Shown here: one piece after another, positions 47,913 to 58,800 of the stretch
Layout of the letters: every line of letters starts with the position of its first letter
Position numbering within the stretch: position 1 is the stretch's first letter
Source: Coriolopsis trogii
Lineage: Eukaryota > Basidiomycota > Agaricomycetes > Polyporales > Polyporaceae
Length of the DNA: 64,000 nucleotides
Assembly (NCBI GenBank): GCA_020543525.1
Contig: JAHYIO010000036.1
Location: 372,001-436,000 of the forward strand
Direction of reading: 5' to 3'
Position numbers and translations under genes: made by a program
Notes under the pieces: generated by a model
What the model saw: only the letters and a program-made list of their open reading frames with translations
Told to the model about the DNA's origin: nothing
Database searches by the model: none

Positions 47913-48702
47913 ATGGCATGCAACAATGGAGCTCTGTGGGCTTCTCACCAATTGTGATGGGCATATTTGGGGATGAGGTGAGTGCTGTGCTTCATATGCT
48001 TCTTACGGGTGATTCGACCGCACTGTTCGGTAGTTTATTTGGATGAATGCAGGTTACCATCTGGCAACCGGTTACTGCTGCAGGTAAAAGGGACATCTCA
48101 TGCCTCGTGTTTGATCGGCGAACTGAATAGCCATAGCTAAATCGCATGCAGACATAGAAGATTGTGACAGAACGTAAGGAGTGGGGTCAGAACTGACAGA
48201 CCGTGTGGATTTGATGTCTTACACTAAGTAAGCTCTATTGCTTTATGTGTTCTGCCGCAACAAACTGAGGTCCAGACATGCCAGACTGTTTTTGAACTGT
48301 TGGAATTAAGGGCAATTATCTTAAATCGAAGGCCTTTTACGAAATCGAAGTCCTTGTATATGACATCGAAGTTGTTGTAAAATGAATTGAAGGCATGGCT
48401 CTGATTGCCCTGTGTACAAATTGGTGCCATAGAGTGACTGCAGCAGTATGAAGTATGCTGAAATCGAAGCTGTCATATTAGCAACCGGCAGAAGCTGGCG
48501 CAGGAGAATATCGCAACAGCTATATACGTATGAGGTCTGAATATGTTACAGTTAGTATTTATATTGCTCTACAAACACATGATATGATTGATTTCACAGC
48601 GGAACTGATTCTGGATTGTAGTGTTGGACTGGCACCTATTAATTGCAGTTCAGTCGTAGTGAATCCGATTGTGACAATTGCTTTTTATATATACTATGTC
48701 AG
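47913..48702. other. Non-coding stretch
   Basis: AT-richer than its surroundings, with no open frame of note and no recognised repeat. It lies downstream of the MYND gene. Confidence 0.35.
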
Positions 48703-49598
48703 TTAGAACCATGACAAATATGCGCGTATGATATCAAAGTCTGCTACAGTAATGTTTTCAAATATCTCCTCTGAGCAGTCCGCGAATTTGAAAACCACGA
48801 TATTACCTCCCCACACAAATGGAGGACGATTGGGAGAAGACACGAACGTGGAAAGTGCACGGTTGACGGGAGATCTCGTTCGAAAAGCTTCAATATCGTA
48901 CAATAGCAGGAGTGGTTGTCTCAGTGGCAGGAGGGACTGGTCAAACCGAAGCACTATTTGGCTGTACGGAGGAGCGAGAAGTCCGTTAAGGAGGGGTAGA
49001 GGATGTCCATGAGATATTTGGTTACGTATATAGGTTTGAACTTGGACATTCATAATGCTGGGTGCATCTGCAGATGAGGGTATCAACGACAGCCAATGAG
49101 CGTAAGGGTGGCGAAGAACATACCGGCTGCTGTAGCTGCAACGAAAGCGGCTACTGAGATGATCAAATCTCTGGGCTTTGTCACCCCTATGGAGTGGAAG
49201 TTGGGAGAGCGTGTGATAGCCTCCGTGACTTCTGAGCACTGACGAACAGCGCGACGAACATCTTCGTACGTGAAGAGGTTGAGACGGTCACATTCCAAAC
49301 GATGTCTCTGCCAATCCTGCGCATGACGATAGGACAATGAGATATAGCCCAATGGGCCAGGAAGCGCACGTACCTCTGCATAATGGTACGGAGAACAATA
49401 AGCAGGCCCGTCATGACAGAGTGAACAAATGAAGGCCGCGGAGTCGTTGCAGACAGTGCATCGAGGTCGGAGCAAGGGACGCAAGCATGTCATGGGATGA
49501 GGAAGAGGAGGGAGCTCTTGTGCATCGCCGCTGTCAGGACGGCCGTCTGCTGCTTCCAGTGGATCACTCGAGGGCGGAGTGCTAGGCATTGCAGGCAT
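48703..49598 (-). CDS. MYND zinc finger protein
   Basis: ATG 49598 gives MPAMPSTPPSSDPLEAADGR, then the MYND finger. After removing the intron (about 49319-49375) the finger reads CTVCNDSAAFICSLC, then YCSPYHYAEDWQRHRLEC. Seven of the usual ligands are in place and one Cys is replaced by His (CSPYH instead of CSxxC). A helical region follows (YEDVRRAVRQCSEVTEAITR), then a hydrophobic segment (DLIISVAAFVAATAA). A second intron leads to the C-terminal domain NVQVQTYIRNQISHGHPLPL, IEAFRTRSPVN and GGNIVVFKFADCSEEIF, ending at 48703. MYND fingers recruit Pro-rich partners. The hydrophobic segment could anchor the protein in a membrane. Confidence 0.68.
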
Positions 49599-49635
49599 TC
49601 GATGGGGTACGTATGACGAAAACCGGGAGTGTGGT

Positions 49636-49643
49636 CTTTTATA
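49636..49643 (-). promoter_or_regulatory. TATA box of the MYND gene
   Basis: TATAAAAG on the minus strand, 38-45 bp upstream of the ATG at 49598. Confidence 0.5.
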
Positions 49644-49679
49644 CCGGAATGAATTCGGCGTGCGCACGTGGTGAAGGGC

Positions 49680-50076
49680 GCAGGGGTTGGTGAGCGGTGC
49701 AAGATAGGTCCCTTGTAGTATAGAAATTTAGTATACGAGGATTGGAGGGAGTAAAAGGTAGCAAATATATCACAAATACGCTCATGTACTTTATGATTGC
49801 AAACTCATAATCAGGATTTCGGCCCGCATCGCCTAAACAATCTCAGCCTGCATGTAAGCACGTCAACTCATGAACTGCAACAGGCTAGCAGACCCGTCTG
49901 AATATTACGGATCCACCGTATCATGGCAAAATGTTGTGAGCATTCAAAACCGGTATGGAACATGTCATGTACGAAGACTGATAGGCAATAGACGACAGAT
50001 AAAAAGTTGAGTGGTGTCAACATCATAGGGTTAGCTCGGGACCACAGAATGACAATCGAACCTCTCGGATCGCGAG
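49680..50076. other. Short intergenic region
   Basis: Between the MYND gene promoter and the 3' end of the bHLH-like gene. Nothing was recognised. Confidence 0.35.
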
Positions 50077-51206
50077 CTACATGGATGTAGCTGTGAGGCC
50101 TTGGTCAAGATAGTCGACGTCGGAGTCATGCTGGAGGATGGAGGTTTGTAGACCCATAAACTGTTATACGCGGAGTCAGCTGCAGCCACTGATATCTTAG
50201 ATGGTCACACACCTCTTCCTCCAATTCTGCGCGTTGTTGTTGAATTTCTCGGAGAACTGATTGCCACCGGATCAGGACGACCTGAGAATGGCAGATGGAT
50301 TAGTCACATTATTAGAAGATGGATACCACGGCTTACTCGCAAGTCATGGTCGTAGTAACGACCTCGATTTGCGCTCCATGACAAGGGTAAAGGGGTGATG
50401 CCCGCTTCGTCGCAGGTTTCACGAAGAAATTTCACATACTCCTCCAAACACTCTACGTATGCGCGCGAACGCAAGTGTCGAGAAATCGTGTCGCTGTGCG
50501 CGGGCATTAGCGTTGATGTCTACCACGGCGGACAATGAATCATACGGGTCTGTAATATTCACTCCGACATTGTGCGAGATGGTTGCAAACAGATCGAGTC
50601 GCGCATCGCTACGCAGACCGAACCGCTGACGATTATGGGTGACGACACTCTGCGGTACATGGTCTGGTGCACTACTAAAGAAAATTCGGTTAGAGACATG
50701 CGAAGCATTGTGGAGAAAGAAAGACAATACCGTAGTAGACCAAGTGCTCCCACATCAGGGCAAGCGTGTTCGTCACGTTCGAGGGGAATAAGACGTGTAC
50801 CAACGCTGGCCACCAGAGGCGAAGGTTCATCAACATGATCACGCTGTAAATGTGAGTTAGAGACACTCGGGTTACTGTGGCCCGTGATCGTGTATTCGAC
50901 TTGGGCCGCCAGCGTTGAATACGATGAGAGTGGGATGATCGGTGTGGAGTATAAACCGTCCATGATGTTGTATTGCATGCCGTCGGTGTCGGTGCTGGAA
51001 GTCATTAAAAGGGGGGTTTCAAACGAGGCGAATGCAGATGGATAGATATCGGTATCCGATGCCCACAGGGGGAATGCCGCACTCTCGTCGCATGTGCGCA
51101 CGTCAGTGGTAGTGTCGATGCCGAGATTTGACTTCTCTGCACAGGGTGCAGATTCGGGAGCCGTACTATTCCAATCCCATGCTAGGATGGGTTCAGTATG
51201 AGACAT
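50077..51206 (-). CDS. Putative bHLH-zipper-like transcription factor
   Basis: ATG 51206 starts an acidic/aromatic N-terminus (MSHTEPILAWDWNSTAPESA) with an activation-like composition. Downstream exons join to a candidate bHLH. The basic part with helix 1 is VTHNRQRFGLRSDARLDLFA. The loop is NITDPDTISRHL. Helix 2 is RSRAYVECLEEYVKFLRETC. Later exons give VVLIRWQSVLREIQQQRAEL (a leucine/Gln coil) and a tail DVDYLDQGLTATSM ending TAG at 50077. Introns include about 50475-50526 and two further short ones. The assignment rests on pattern only; helix 2 is the clearest part. A second gene at 52651 shows a similar helix 2, supporting a shared family. A TATA-like and a CCAAT element lie upstream at 51431-51452. 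Confidence 0.5.
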
Positions 51207-51430
51207 GTACGACGCCTACACGCGAAACCGGGAGGTGCAGTGAGTGTTCGTCGGCAGGGACGGCCCTTTGTATTATGCCGATGCAACTTACCTTGCATTC
51301 ACGAATTGTATGTTGGAACAGGATATCGTACGTGCAACCCTGTGAGAGAAGATAGTGGAGACGGCAGTCGCAGTGCGCGACTGCGTTGACACAGTTGCAG
51401 AAAGAAACGATGCCCAACCGGTCTGATCCC

Positions 51431-51452
51431 CTTAATATAGGTGACGCCCAAT
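51431..51452 (-). promoter_or_regulatory. TATA-like and CCAAT elements
   Basis: Minus-strand TATATTAAG (51431-51439), with an inverted CCAAT motif about 10 bp further upstream (CCAAT on the plus strand at 51448-51452). They lie 225-246 bp before the bHLH-like ATG, so the leader probably contains an intron (a good GT donor lies just downstream, near 51290). Confidence 0.35.
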
Positions 51453-52600
51453 GGGTGGGAATAGCGCCGAGTGGCCGCGTGCGTGCGCAGTAGAAAGACC
51501 CCCGACAATGGGCTGAGAGGTCTATTTCCGGACATTGTTTTCAGCGTCTGAAGAGGTCCACCAATTCTGACCCGAGATTGAAATGTTTCAGGAAAATCGG
51601 ATGCGGTCAACTTTGTTTGGTCTAACGATGTCCGAATTTCAGGAATGCCGCATCTCAAGCGCTTTGTCGGGAGTCCTACCGTAGACCGTTTAAATGATTT
51701 TATTTTGCCAGGTCGGGGACGCCCTGCAATCCGACAGCAAGGTTCCAGGTTGATGGGGACTTTGTCGTCGGCTTGCCCGCCCTATTGCACTATACTGATG
51801 TCTCCAGCTCATTTTCTTGCTATCAAGCTGTGCTGACTGGGATCAACAGAGGCTTCATTGAAAGCCGCCCCTGAAGACCATGGGGTTGGCATGGGTGTGG
51901 ATAAGAACGGGGCGGGATGATACCTGCTTCGGAAGTACGGATTTCTCACCCGTCGCGATGTCGCTTTGAGCTCCGCGCCGACTGGCGTCTCGCTCCGGTG
52001 ATCATTCCCTCTCCTATACTCATGCTCCACGCCTTTCAACGCTTGTGCGCATGCGTCCAAACATCGTGCCTGGTGAGCTCTGAGCCTCCAAGATGAGGTG
52101 TATGGTGCGAAGGTGGGGGATAGGGGGGTAGTAAGTCCCCGAGGTATAATGAACATCTGACATTTTTGTCCCATTGTAGATGGCTTGGGTAACGTTCCAT
52201 TCCAACACGCTACTATACCCGGCGCAGTCACTTGTCTACTATATGCCTGCTATACCTACCAGACCGTAAGCACAGCGGAAGGACTTCGACAAGACAATAT
52301 AAAACCAGGACAAGAGACCGGCACTGTCTGAAAATGTGGTTTTGTGCCTATCTCACCGACATTCCCAAACGAGCAACTTCTCCAAACTGTCGAGGAAAGT
52401 AGCTCATAATGCGGACTATTCTAAATACGGTAAGTTGCTTTCTACGTATATGGAGATTATAAGGGTGTAAGAGGCACCTGAGGCATCAGCTCGAAGCGGT
52501 CATCACGGACTAAGTATGGAAGACAGACGGCATGATGTGAGTTGGACGCTTCCTTGACGGCTCGGGTGCGGTGACGTGAGCACAATTCCATCTGAGTTCT
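51453..52600. other. Unresolved block with one minus-strand open segment
   Basis: A minus-strand segment at about 51920-52175 (MGQKCQMFIIPRGLTTPLSP onward, then CLDACAQALKGVEHEYRRGN) is open and ends near a GT donor, but it has no recognisable domain or partner exon. A TATA-like AATATAAAACC lies at about 52292-52302 on the plus strand without an obvious downstream gene. Confidence 0.25.
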
Positions 52601-52624
52601 GAATATTCTCATATATATATATCA
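52601..52624 (+). promoter_or_regulatory. (AT)n / TATA region
   Basis: gaatattctcatatatatat followed by atca, 27-50 bp upstream of the ATG at 52651; a plausible core promoter. Confidence 0.4.
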
Positions 52625-52650
52625 ACCCAAACCATCGTCAGCGGCGGAGT

Positions 52651-53395
52651 ATGCCACCTCTCAAACTAACGCTTGAATATCCTTCCGTCGATTCCCCCAC
52701 CGATCATAACCCCTATCGTATCATTCCGACTGGGTCCATGACAAGCAGTCACCATTCAATTGGCCCCTTAGTGGTTGACTGTAGTTATTGTGGAACGTCG
52801 TCGAAGACATGCACTTGTGGTATGTTTCATCGCCTATGTAGTCGCCCACTCACTTTCAATCGTTCGATACACCAGCCCGGCATTATTCTGGACGGGCATC
52901 GAACATCACAGGAACGGGTAAGTAACGCTGCATTGCTCATGACACGCTGGCGAGACTAAGTGTAATACCTTGTAATCACAGTTGAGTTCCAGACAGACAC
53001 GCCTGTCTGGGTTTCTAATCTTGATGTGAAAATGGACATCCCGCATCCGTATGCAAGAGTGGACAAGATAATAGGGGACAGCACGGCTAGGCGGAAGATG
53101 TGGCCCCTAGCTTTGGAGAAAGAGGTATTCCGGGTCTATGATAAGTGCGTATATGCAGCCCCAGGGAGTCGTGCACGTTGACTCAACTGGCTGTAGAAAG
53201 CATACGAACGCGAAAGCCAAACGTGACCTCTACATTTGCAGTCTGGAGTCGTACATCATCAAAGTTCATCGGCAGCTGGGTATTCACGGTATTCACCTGG
53301 TAGAAGATGCTGCTATGACGCCTTACCATACAGTGAGCTTGAAGCTTCTAATTGTCAGTGGTGCTAGTATGACTTCCATTCGATTCTTCCACTAA
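52651..53395 (+). CDS. Second bHLH-like protein, divergent from copy 1
   Basis: Exon 1 (from 52651) reads MPPLKLTLEYPSVDSPTDHN and includes a Cys cluster (DCSYCGTSSKTCTCGMFHRL). After an intron (52918-52981) come VEFQTDTPVWVSNLDVKMDI and ARRKMWPLALEKEVFRVYDK. A second intron (acceptor near 53198) leads to KHTNAKAKRDLYICSLESYI, then IKVHRQLGIHGIHLVEDAAM. The final helix (RDLYICSLESYIIKVHRQLG) parallels RAYVECLEEYVKFLRETCDE of the gene at 50077-51206, so the two look like distant paralogues. The frame closes at about 53395, but a further intron and a last exon (YDVNRTRLLCLELGRA, near 53431) are possible. Confidence 0.4.
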
Positions 53396-53499
53396 AGCTT
53401 GAGTGTGACAGACCGCTGTATCCGCGTTGCAGTATGATGTCAATCGCACTCGTTTATTATGCCTGGAATTGGGAAGAGCGGTGCGTCTTATGATTTAGC

Positions 53500-54036
53500 T
53501 CGGAAACTACATGGCAATTGCTCATTCAGCTTTGTCTTCTCTCAAGTGTGATACTTTACGTAGGCAGACATCGTCAACCGACGTTACGGTGACGGTCACG
53601 AACAATGGCAAATAGGCATCAGTACGGTTCGTTTGCTGGCTGTTAGCGCTTCGATGTGCTTGTAAGACATAGGAACGTGGGCAATTATTCGATTTGATGT
53701 TGAATTAGGGAAAGGGGATTTGTCAAGGACGTAGGGAAAAATATGCAAGCCACTATCGAAGACCACATAGGTCAAATTGAGCAAAGGGCATCATGTCGGG
53801 CACACACCACGAGATCGTCTACATGAACACACGGAAGCAGTCCAAATTGGATAACCACAATCGAATTACAGGTCAAACTACGCACCAAAGCGTAACGCAC
53901 ATGACGCTATATACAACGAATGCATTCGGATAACCTCCAAACCGTGCAGTCGAAGGGGACAAGGCCACCGCAAACGACAGCGCATACCAGAACCAAAGAC
54001 CGGGAATTACTGTACATTGCAGAGTTTAGGACTGGA
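53500..54036. other. Intergenic, no gene seen
   Basis: 3' flank between the second bHLH-like gene (+) and RNR2 (-). No supported feature. Confidence 0.4.
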
Positions 54037-55210
54037 TCATTCCGCCGGGCGAGCGACAGGAGCTCCGATATAGTCGCTCACGGGTCGTTCAAAGAAGTTA
54101 GCGCGCGCCACGAGGGCTGTCGACGCCATGAACGGGAACTGAGTGTATGGTCAGCTCAATACTCGCACCACACTACGAAACTTACCGGGTTGTCTTGGAA
54201 GAAAAACCGATTGTAGCCGAGACTAACCAAAAGATAATCGGCCACATACTCCACGTAAGCGCGCATCATCGCGGCAGTCATGCCAGGCAAGTTGTTGGGC
54301 AAAGCCGCTGTAAACGAAGAATGCGTATCAGAAAATGAGGACGGCGTGATCTCGCAATTGTCATGCTTACCACAAAAGAACTCGCACTCCAAGTCAACAG
54401 CCTCCCAAACAAGAGCATGGGCATGAGCCGGAGACAAAGGCTGTCCCACATGATGGTACATCAAGCAGGCAAACCTAGTGTGCATCTGCTCGTCTCTGGA
54501 TATGAGCTCGTTGGAATGAGTGAGGCCGGGCAAAAGTCCGCGATCTCGGACCCAAAATATCGCCGCAAATGAGGAGGAAAAAAAAATTCCTTCCACTATA
54601 GCGAAAGCAAAAAGGCGCAAAGCGAGGGAAGCCTCCTTATTGTCAATCCAGCCTTTGGTCCATGCGGCCTTGGCTTGCACTGAAGGCATGTGCTCCACCG
54701 CATTGAACAACGTGTGCTGCTGAAGGGCATCTGGAATGAGCTCGCTGATGAGCATGCTGTACACTTCCGAGTGTACACTCTCACTGGCCTAGGAAGTGAG
54801 TCAAGTGACCACAATATAAAGACGAAGAGAAACACACATGAGCATCTGACAGGCATAGAAAGAGCGAGCTTCCAGTATGTCAACTTCAGCACAGAAACGC
54901 TGCGCAAGGTTATCGACAACCATCACGTCCGAGGCGGCGAAGAAAGCCAAAATAGCGGACAAGAAGCCACGCTCGTCGTTGGTCAGCGCATGTTGCCATT
55001 CCAGACGGTCGATGCTGAGATCGATCTCTTCCGCTGTCCACATACACGCATGAGCGACTTTGTAAGCGGCCCACATCTAAGACGTCGGGCGGATATAAGC
55101 CGCATTCTCACACTCGAAGACAGCATACTACTCACCTCCTTGTGCTGTATAGGAAAAAGCGAGTAACGGGATTGAGTAGGCATAGCTAAAGCCTGAGTGG
55201 ACATGGACAT
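54037..55210 (-). CDS. Ribonucleotide reductase small subunit (class Ia, R2)
   Basis: Houses the di-iron/tyrosyl radical cofactor that activates R1. Four introns: about 55080-55132, 54784-54837, about 54309-54370 and 54139-54185. The spliced protein is about 316 residues: QSRYSLFPIQHKE, AHACMWTAEEIDLS, LAFFAASDVMVVDNLAQRF (first Asp ligand), ILEARSFYACQML, then IESVHSEVYSML (Glu, His and the radical Tyr), IVEGIFFSSSFAAIFWVRDR (Glu), SNELISRDEQMHTRFACLMY (Glu and His), YVEYVADYLLVSLGY, and NPFPFMASTALVARANFFER. All metal ligands and the radical Tyr are present. It lacks the usual acidic/aromatic C-terminal heptapeptide that docks on R1; the protein ends IGAPVARPAE. The N-terminus is also short. 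It is divergently transcribed from the Rep-helicase. Confidence 0.92.
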
Positions 55211-55814
55211 AGCGAAAGAGGGGATGACTGAGTGGAGCCTGACAAGTCCAGGCAGAGACCGAGTGCTTTTAAGGGATGCCGACCGACATGCATAGATAAT
55301 TGTCCGAGCTGGTTGAGTGGATATATCCGTCGTGTGCTCGTCCATACTCGGAATCTGGCGTTTGACGTGACTCTGCATTCGGCTGTTCGGGCCTGTTCAG
55401 GGTCACCACGGAATTTTCCGAATCGTTCTGCTATGTGAGGTACCGACATAGATTTCAAATGCTCACTCCTGACCGCTTCTATACCATGCAATGGACCGAT
55501 TCGCAATCGCACTGCGCAAACAGTGTGTACCATTCAACGTACCGATGTGTTGATGTGCCGGATTTTCCATGCAATGTACCGACGCGCATATGCACTTAGT
55601 GGACGGCTTCTACGATGCGAAGAGCTAATGCGCACGCGCAGCCCACCATTAAAGGACATCCTGCTAAGTCTGACTCGTCTTCCTTGCTCTGAATTGGGAA
55701 AGGAATGGTACCTTACGAGTAGCTGGGACGTCTTTAGGCCTCCGCGCGGTTGTGGGCACGGCATAGTGCAACCCACGTCGACAATCACAATCATACGGAC
55801 AAGAACATCAGACG
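55211..55814. promoter_or_regulatory. Shared divergent promoter of RNR2 and Rep-helicase
   Basis: 604 bp separate the two start codons. A TATA-like CTTAAAAGC (minus strand, about 55265-55273) lies about 55 bp upstream of the RNR2 ATG. No clear TATA precedes the Rep-helicase. No coding segment is supported. Confidence 0.45.
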
Positions 55815-58800
55815 ATGGCTGCATCGACTCATACATCCCTCAATGATCTTAACTCTGCGCTGAGGACCATCGATGATTCCGGAGATATCGGTATACATCT
55901 TTGACATTCGCATTGTGCATCTACTAATCACCTTTCTTGTCAGATGATGCCCAATACCCCCAGCACACGGGCACATCTCCGGTGTCCACGTCGATCCTCC
56001 CTTTGAGAGAGAGTTTGCATATGCATGGTAAATACCGGAAATGCTGTATGGTCGCATGAATATATATTCATTCAATTGGTTCTGTTCTCATAGATGCTAC
56101 GCAACCTCTCTCATCACGACGTGTCGCTACAGACGACCCCGTAATAGGTGACGAACATAGAAAACAATATCTAAAGTTGGCACTCACACTCATACAGGTC
56201 GTATTGAGCGCAGCCAAGACATGTCAGCGACCATACGGTGGTGTGATGAAGAAGAAATTCATTTGGATTTCTCACACACCTTCGTCGGAGTGTACGTCGT
56301 CTACGACGATTTCAATGCCTCCGCGCTCGCTGTCAAAGGAGACGACGTTGTAATCAACGCCTCTCTCACCAGACTATTCTCTCTCTACTCTATGTGGAAG
56401 AATGCGGATCTCCGAGAACTTGCACATGCGCATGAACTCCCTGTTACCACTCGGGACACGGCGAGTAGCCTTATCCAAAAACTAACCGTGCACGACTGTA
56501 GTGAGCTATGCTATCCCATCATCACTTGCTTCACAACCCTCCGACGGCCACGAACGGATGAGCAAATCATGCGATCTCGTTTGCTACCACCTGAAGGATC
56601 TGCTCCTGATCCCACATCATATATGCAAATTTTGGACCGAACACTGCGCAATCAGATCATCGCAGAATGGCAAGACAGTCTTTCGACACCGAAACTCAAG
56701 GCCGCAGTTTGCGCTCCTTGTGGGCGGCGCATAATACAACAAACTGTCCGACAGGTTCATCCCCGAGACTTCGACCTCCACTTATTGCAAAACGACAATC
56801 TTCCCGATCACGTTCTTCCGTCTACATACGCCTTCCACACCTATCGGCGCGCTCTTCTTGAACCTGCAGGTATGGAAAATCGGTGGCGATTGGCCTGCAT
56901 TAACATGTGTCCGTCATGTCACCGGGAGATCGTCACTAACGAACGAATGCCCAAACTTAGTCTGGCGAACTGGCTTTATTATGGTATAGCGCAGCTTCCC
57001 CCCCAAGTCAAGACCGTGTTCGAGTCCTCGAGTCAATTTGAACGGTTACTGATCGGACGAGCCCGTGGTAGTCGGATATCATATCGATTTACCGAACTCC
57101 GGAATCGGAAGACTGTCGCAACCTCTGATGGCACAGACGAACGCCCTTCAGGAGGAAATTCCGCAGCCTCACAACGATGCATACGCGGAAATGTGTTGGT
57201 AATGCCTCAGAACTCGACCCAGCTCAACACCGTTCTCCCTCCACCGCCTTCCAGCATTCGGGACACTGTTTGCGCAGTGTTTGTAGGACGCGAGAAGCCC
57301 ACCAAGGAGACCATCGGGAAACTCGGTCCCGTACTTGTTCGCAAATCAACCGTCAAAACACTGATCGCTTTTCTCACTTCCAGCAATTCTCACTACATGT
57401 GCGATACTCACTTTCACGGTTTCAGCCAGGAGAACCTCGACATGCTTTTCAATGCTGAGGACGTCAACAGGGATGTTTCCGTGCCATGCGCTATGGAGAT
57501 CGGCTTCATTGATGACACGACTACGGTGGCCGCTAGTACAGCCGGTTATACCCGACAAACTGAGGATGGCTCCACGTTATCGGACGACACGGCGTTGCTC
57601 ATGGAGAACGTGGGTTACACATGCGGCGACGACACGCCGATATCCTACAACGACATGAAGATGAAGGCATTATCACACTGTCTGAACAAGGGCCAATTCG
57701 TCCGTTCGCAATCTGGAGATCGTTTCCTTCCTGACTTCCAGAATCCCAGCTTATTGACATGGTTGTTCCCGCATTTAGATCCCTGGGGAATTGGTGGATT
57801 CCACCACCCGAGTCGCATCATACCGATCTCTATGGAAGAGCAGCTTCGATATCTACTCCAACTCCACAACAGTCCCTTCGAACGCGACGCCGACTTCGCG
57901 TTTGTCTACTACAACATCCTGCAGAAGAAGACGATATGCGACTCCGTACGCTTCCGAGTCAAAGCTTCGCAACAGAGGGAGATTGTGCAACGATTGCTCC
58001 GCGTGGATCGTAAGTCACTGGAAGAACTAATCCAGCGATACGATCGAAACCCTCGGTATGAGCCGTCCTCCCCAACGGAACTCAGCATACTCGCTCTGGT
58101 CAATCGAATGGGAACTGTGCTACACGAGCTACCTGGCACGAGCGGATACAAACTGAAGATGCGAAACGAAATACGAGCACTAGTGACCTATCATGGTACG
58201 CCGGCGTTTTTCCTTACGATCAATCCATCCGACATCCATCATCCCCTGGTACGTCTATTTGCGGGACACGACGTGGATATCAATCGGCTGGAAAACGGTG
58301 TGGAGCTCGATGATTGGACAAGGCGCCTCCTCGTTGCCCGCAATCCAGGTGCGTGTGCAAGATTCTTCCATCAGGTGATATCGTCTTTCATAGACATCAT
58401 ACTTCGGTACGGAAAACACACCCCTGGTGTCTTCGGACACTGTACCGCATACTACGGGACAGTAGAAACCCAGGGCCGAGGTACGCTGCATTGTCATATG
58501 CTTATTTGGATCAAAGACCACCCGTCCCCGCAGCACATGCGGGACATGATGGTAGAATCAGCCGACTATAAGCACCAGGTATTCGCTTGGTTGGAGAGTA
58601 TCATCAAATGCGAACTCATGGGTGCCCAGAGAGTTACTCAGGAGCTCGACCACATCGCTCTTCCCCGCCCTCGCTTCTCAGAAAATGAGGGCTGGCTCCA
58701 CCCTGGCGTGAAGCCTGCGCCGCTGATAGCAGATATGTCCCCACAAGAGTTCGAGGATCGATACAAATCGTTCGTGAACGAGCTCGTCGAGCAGTTCAAT

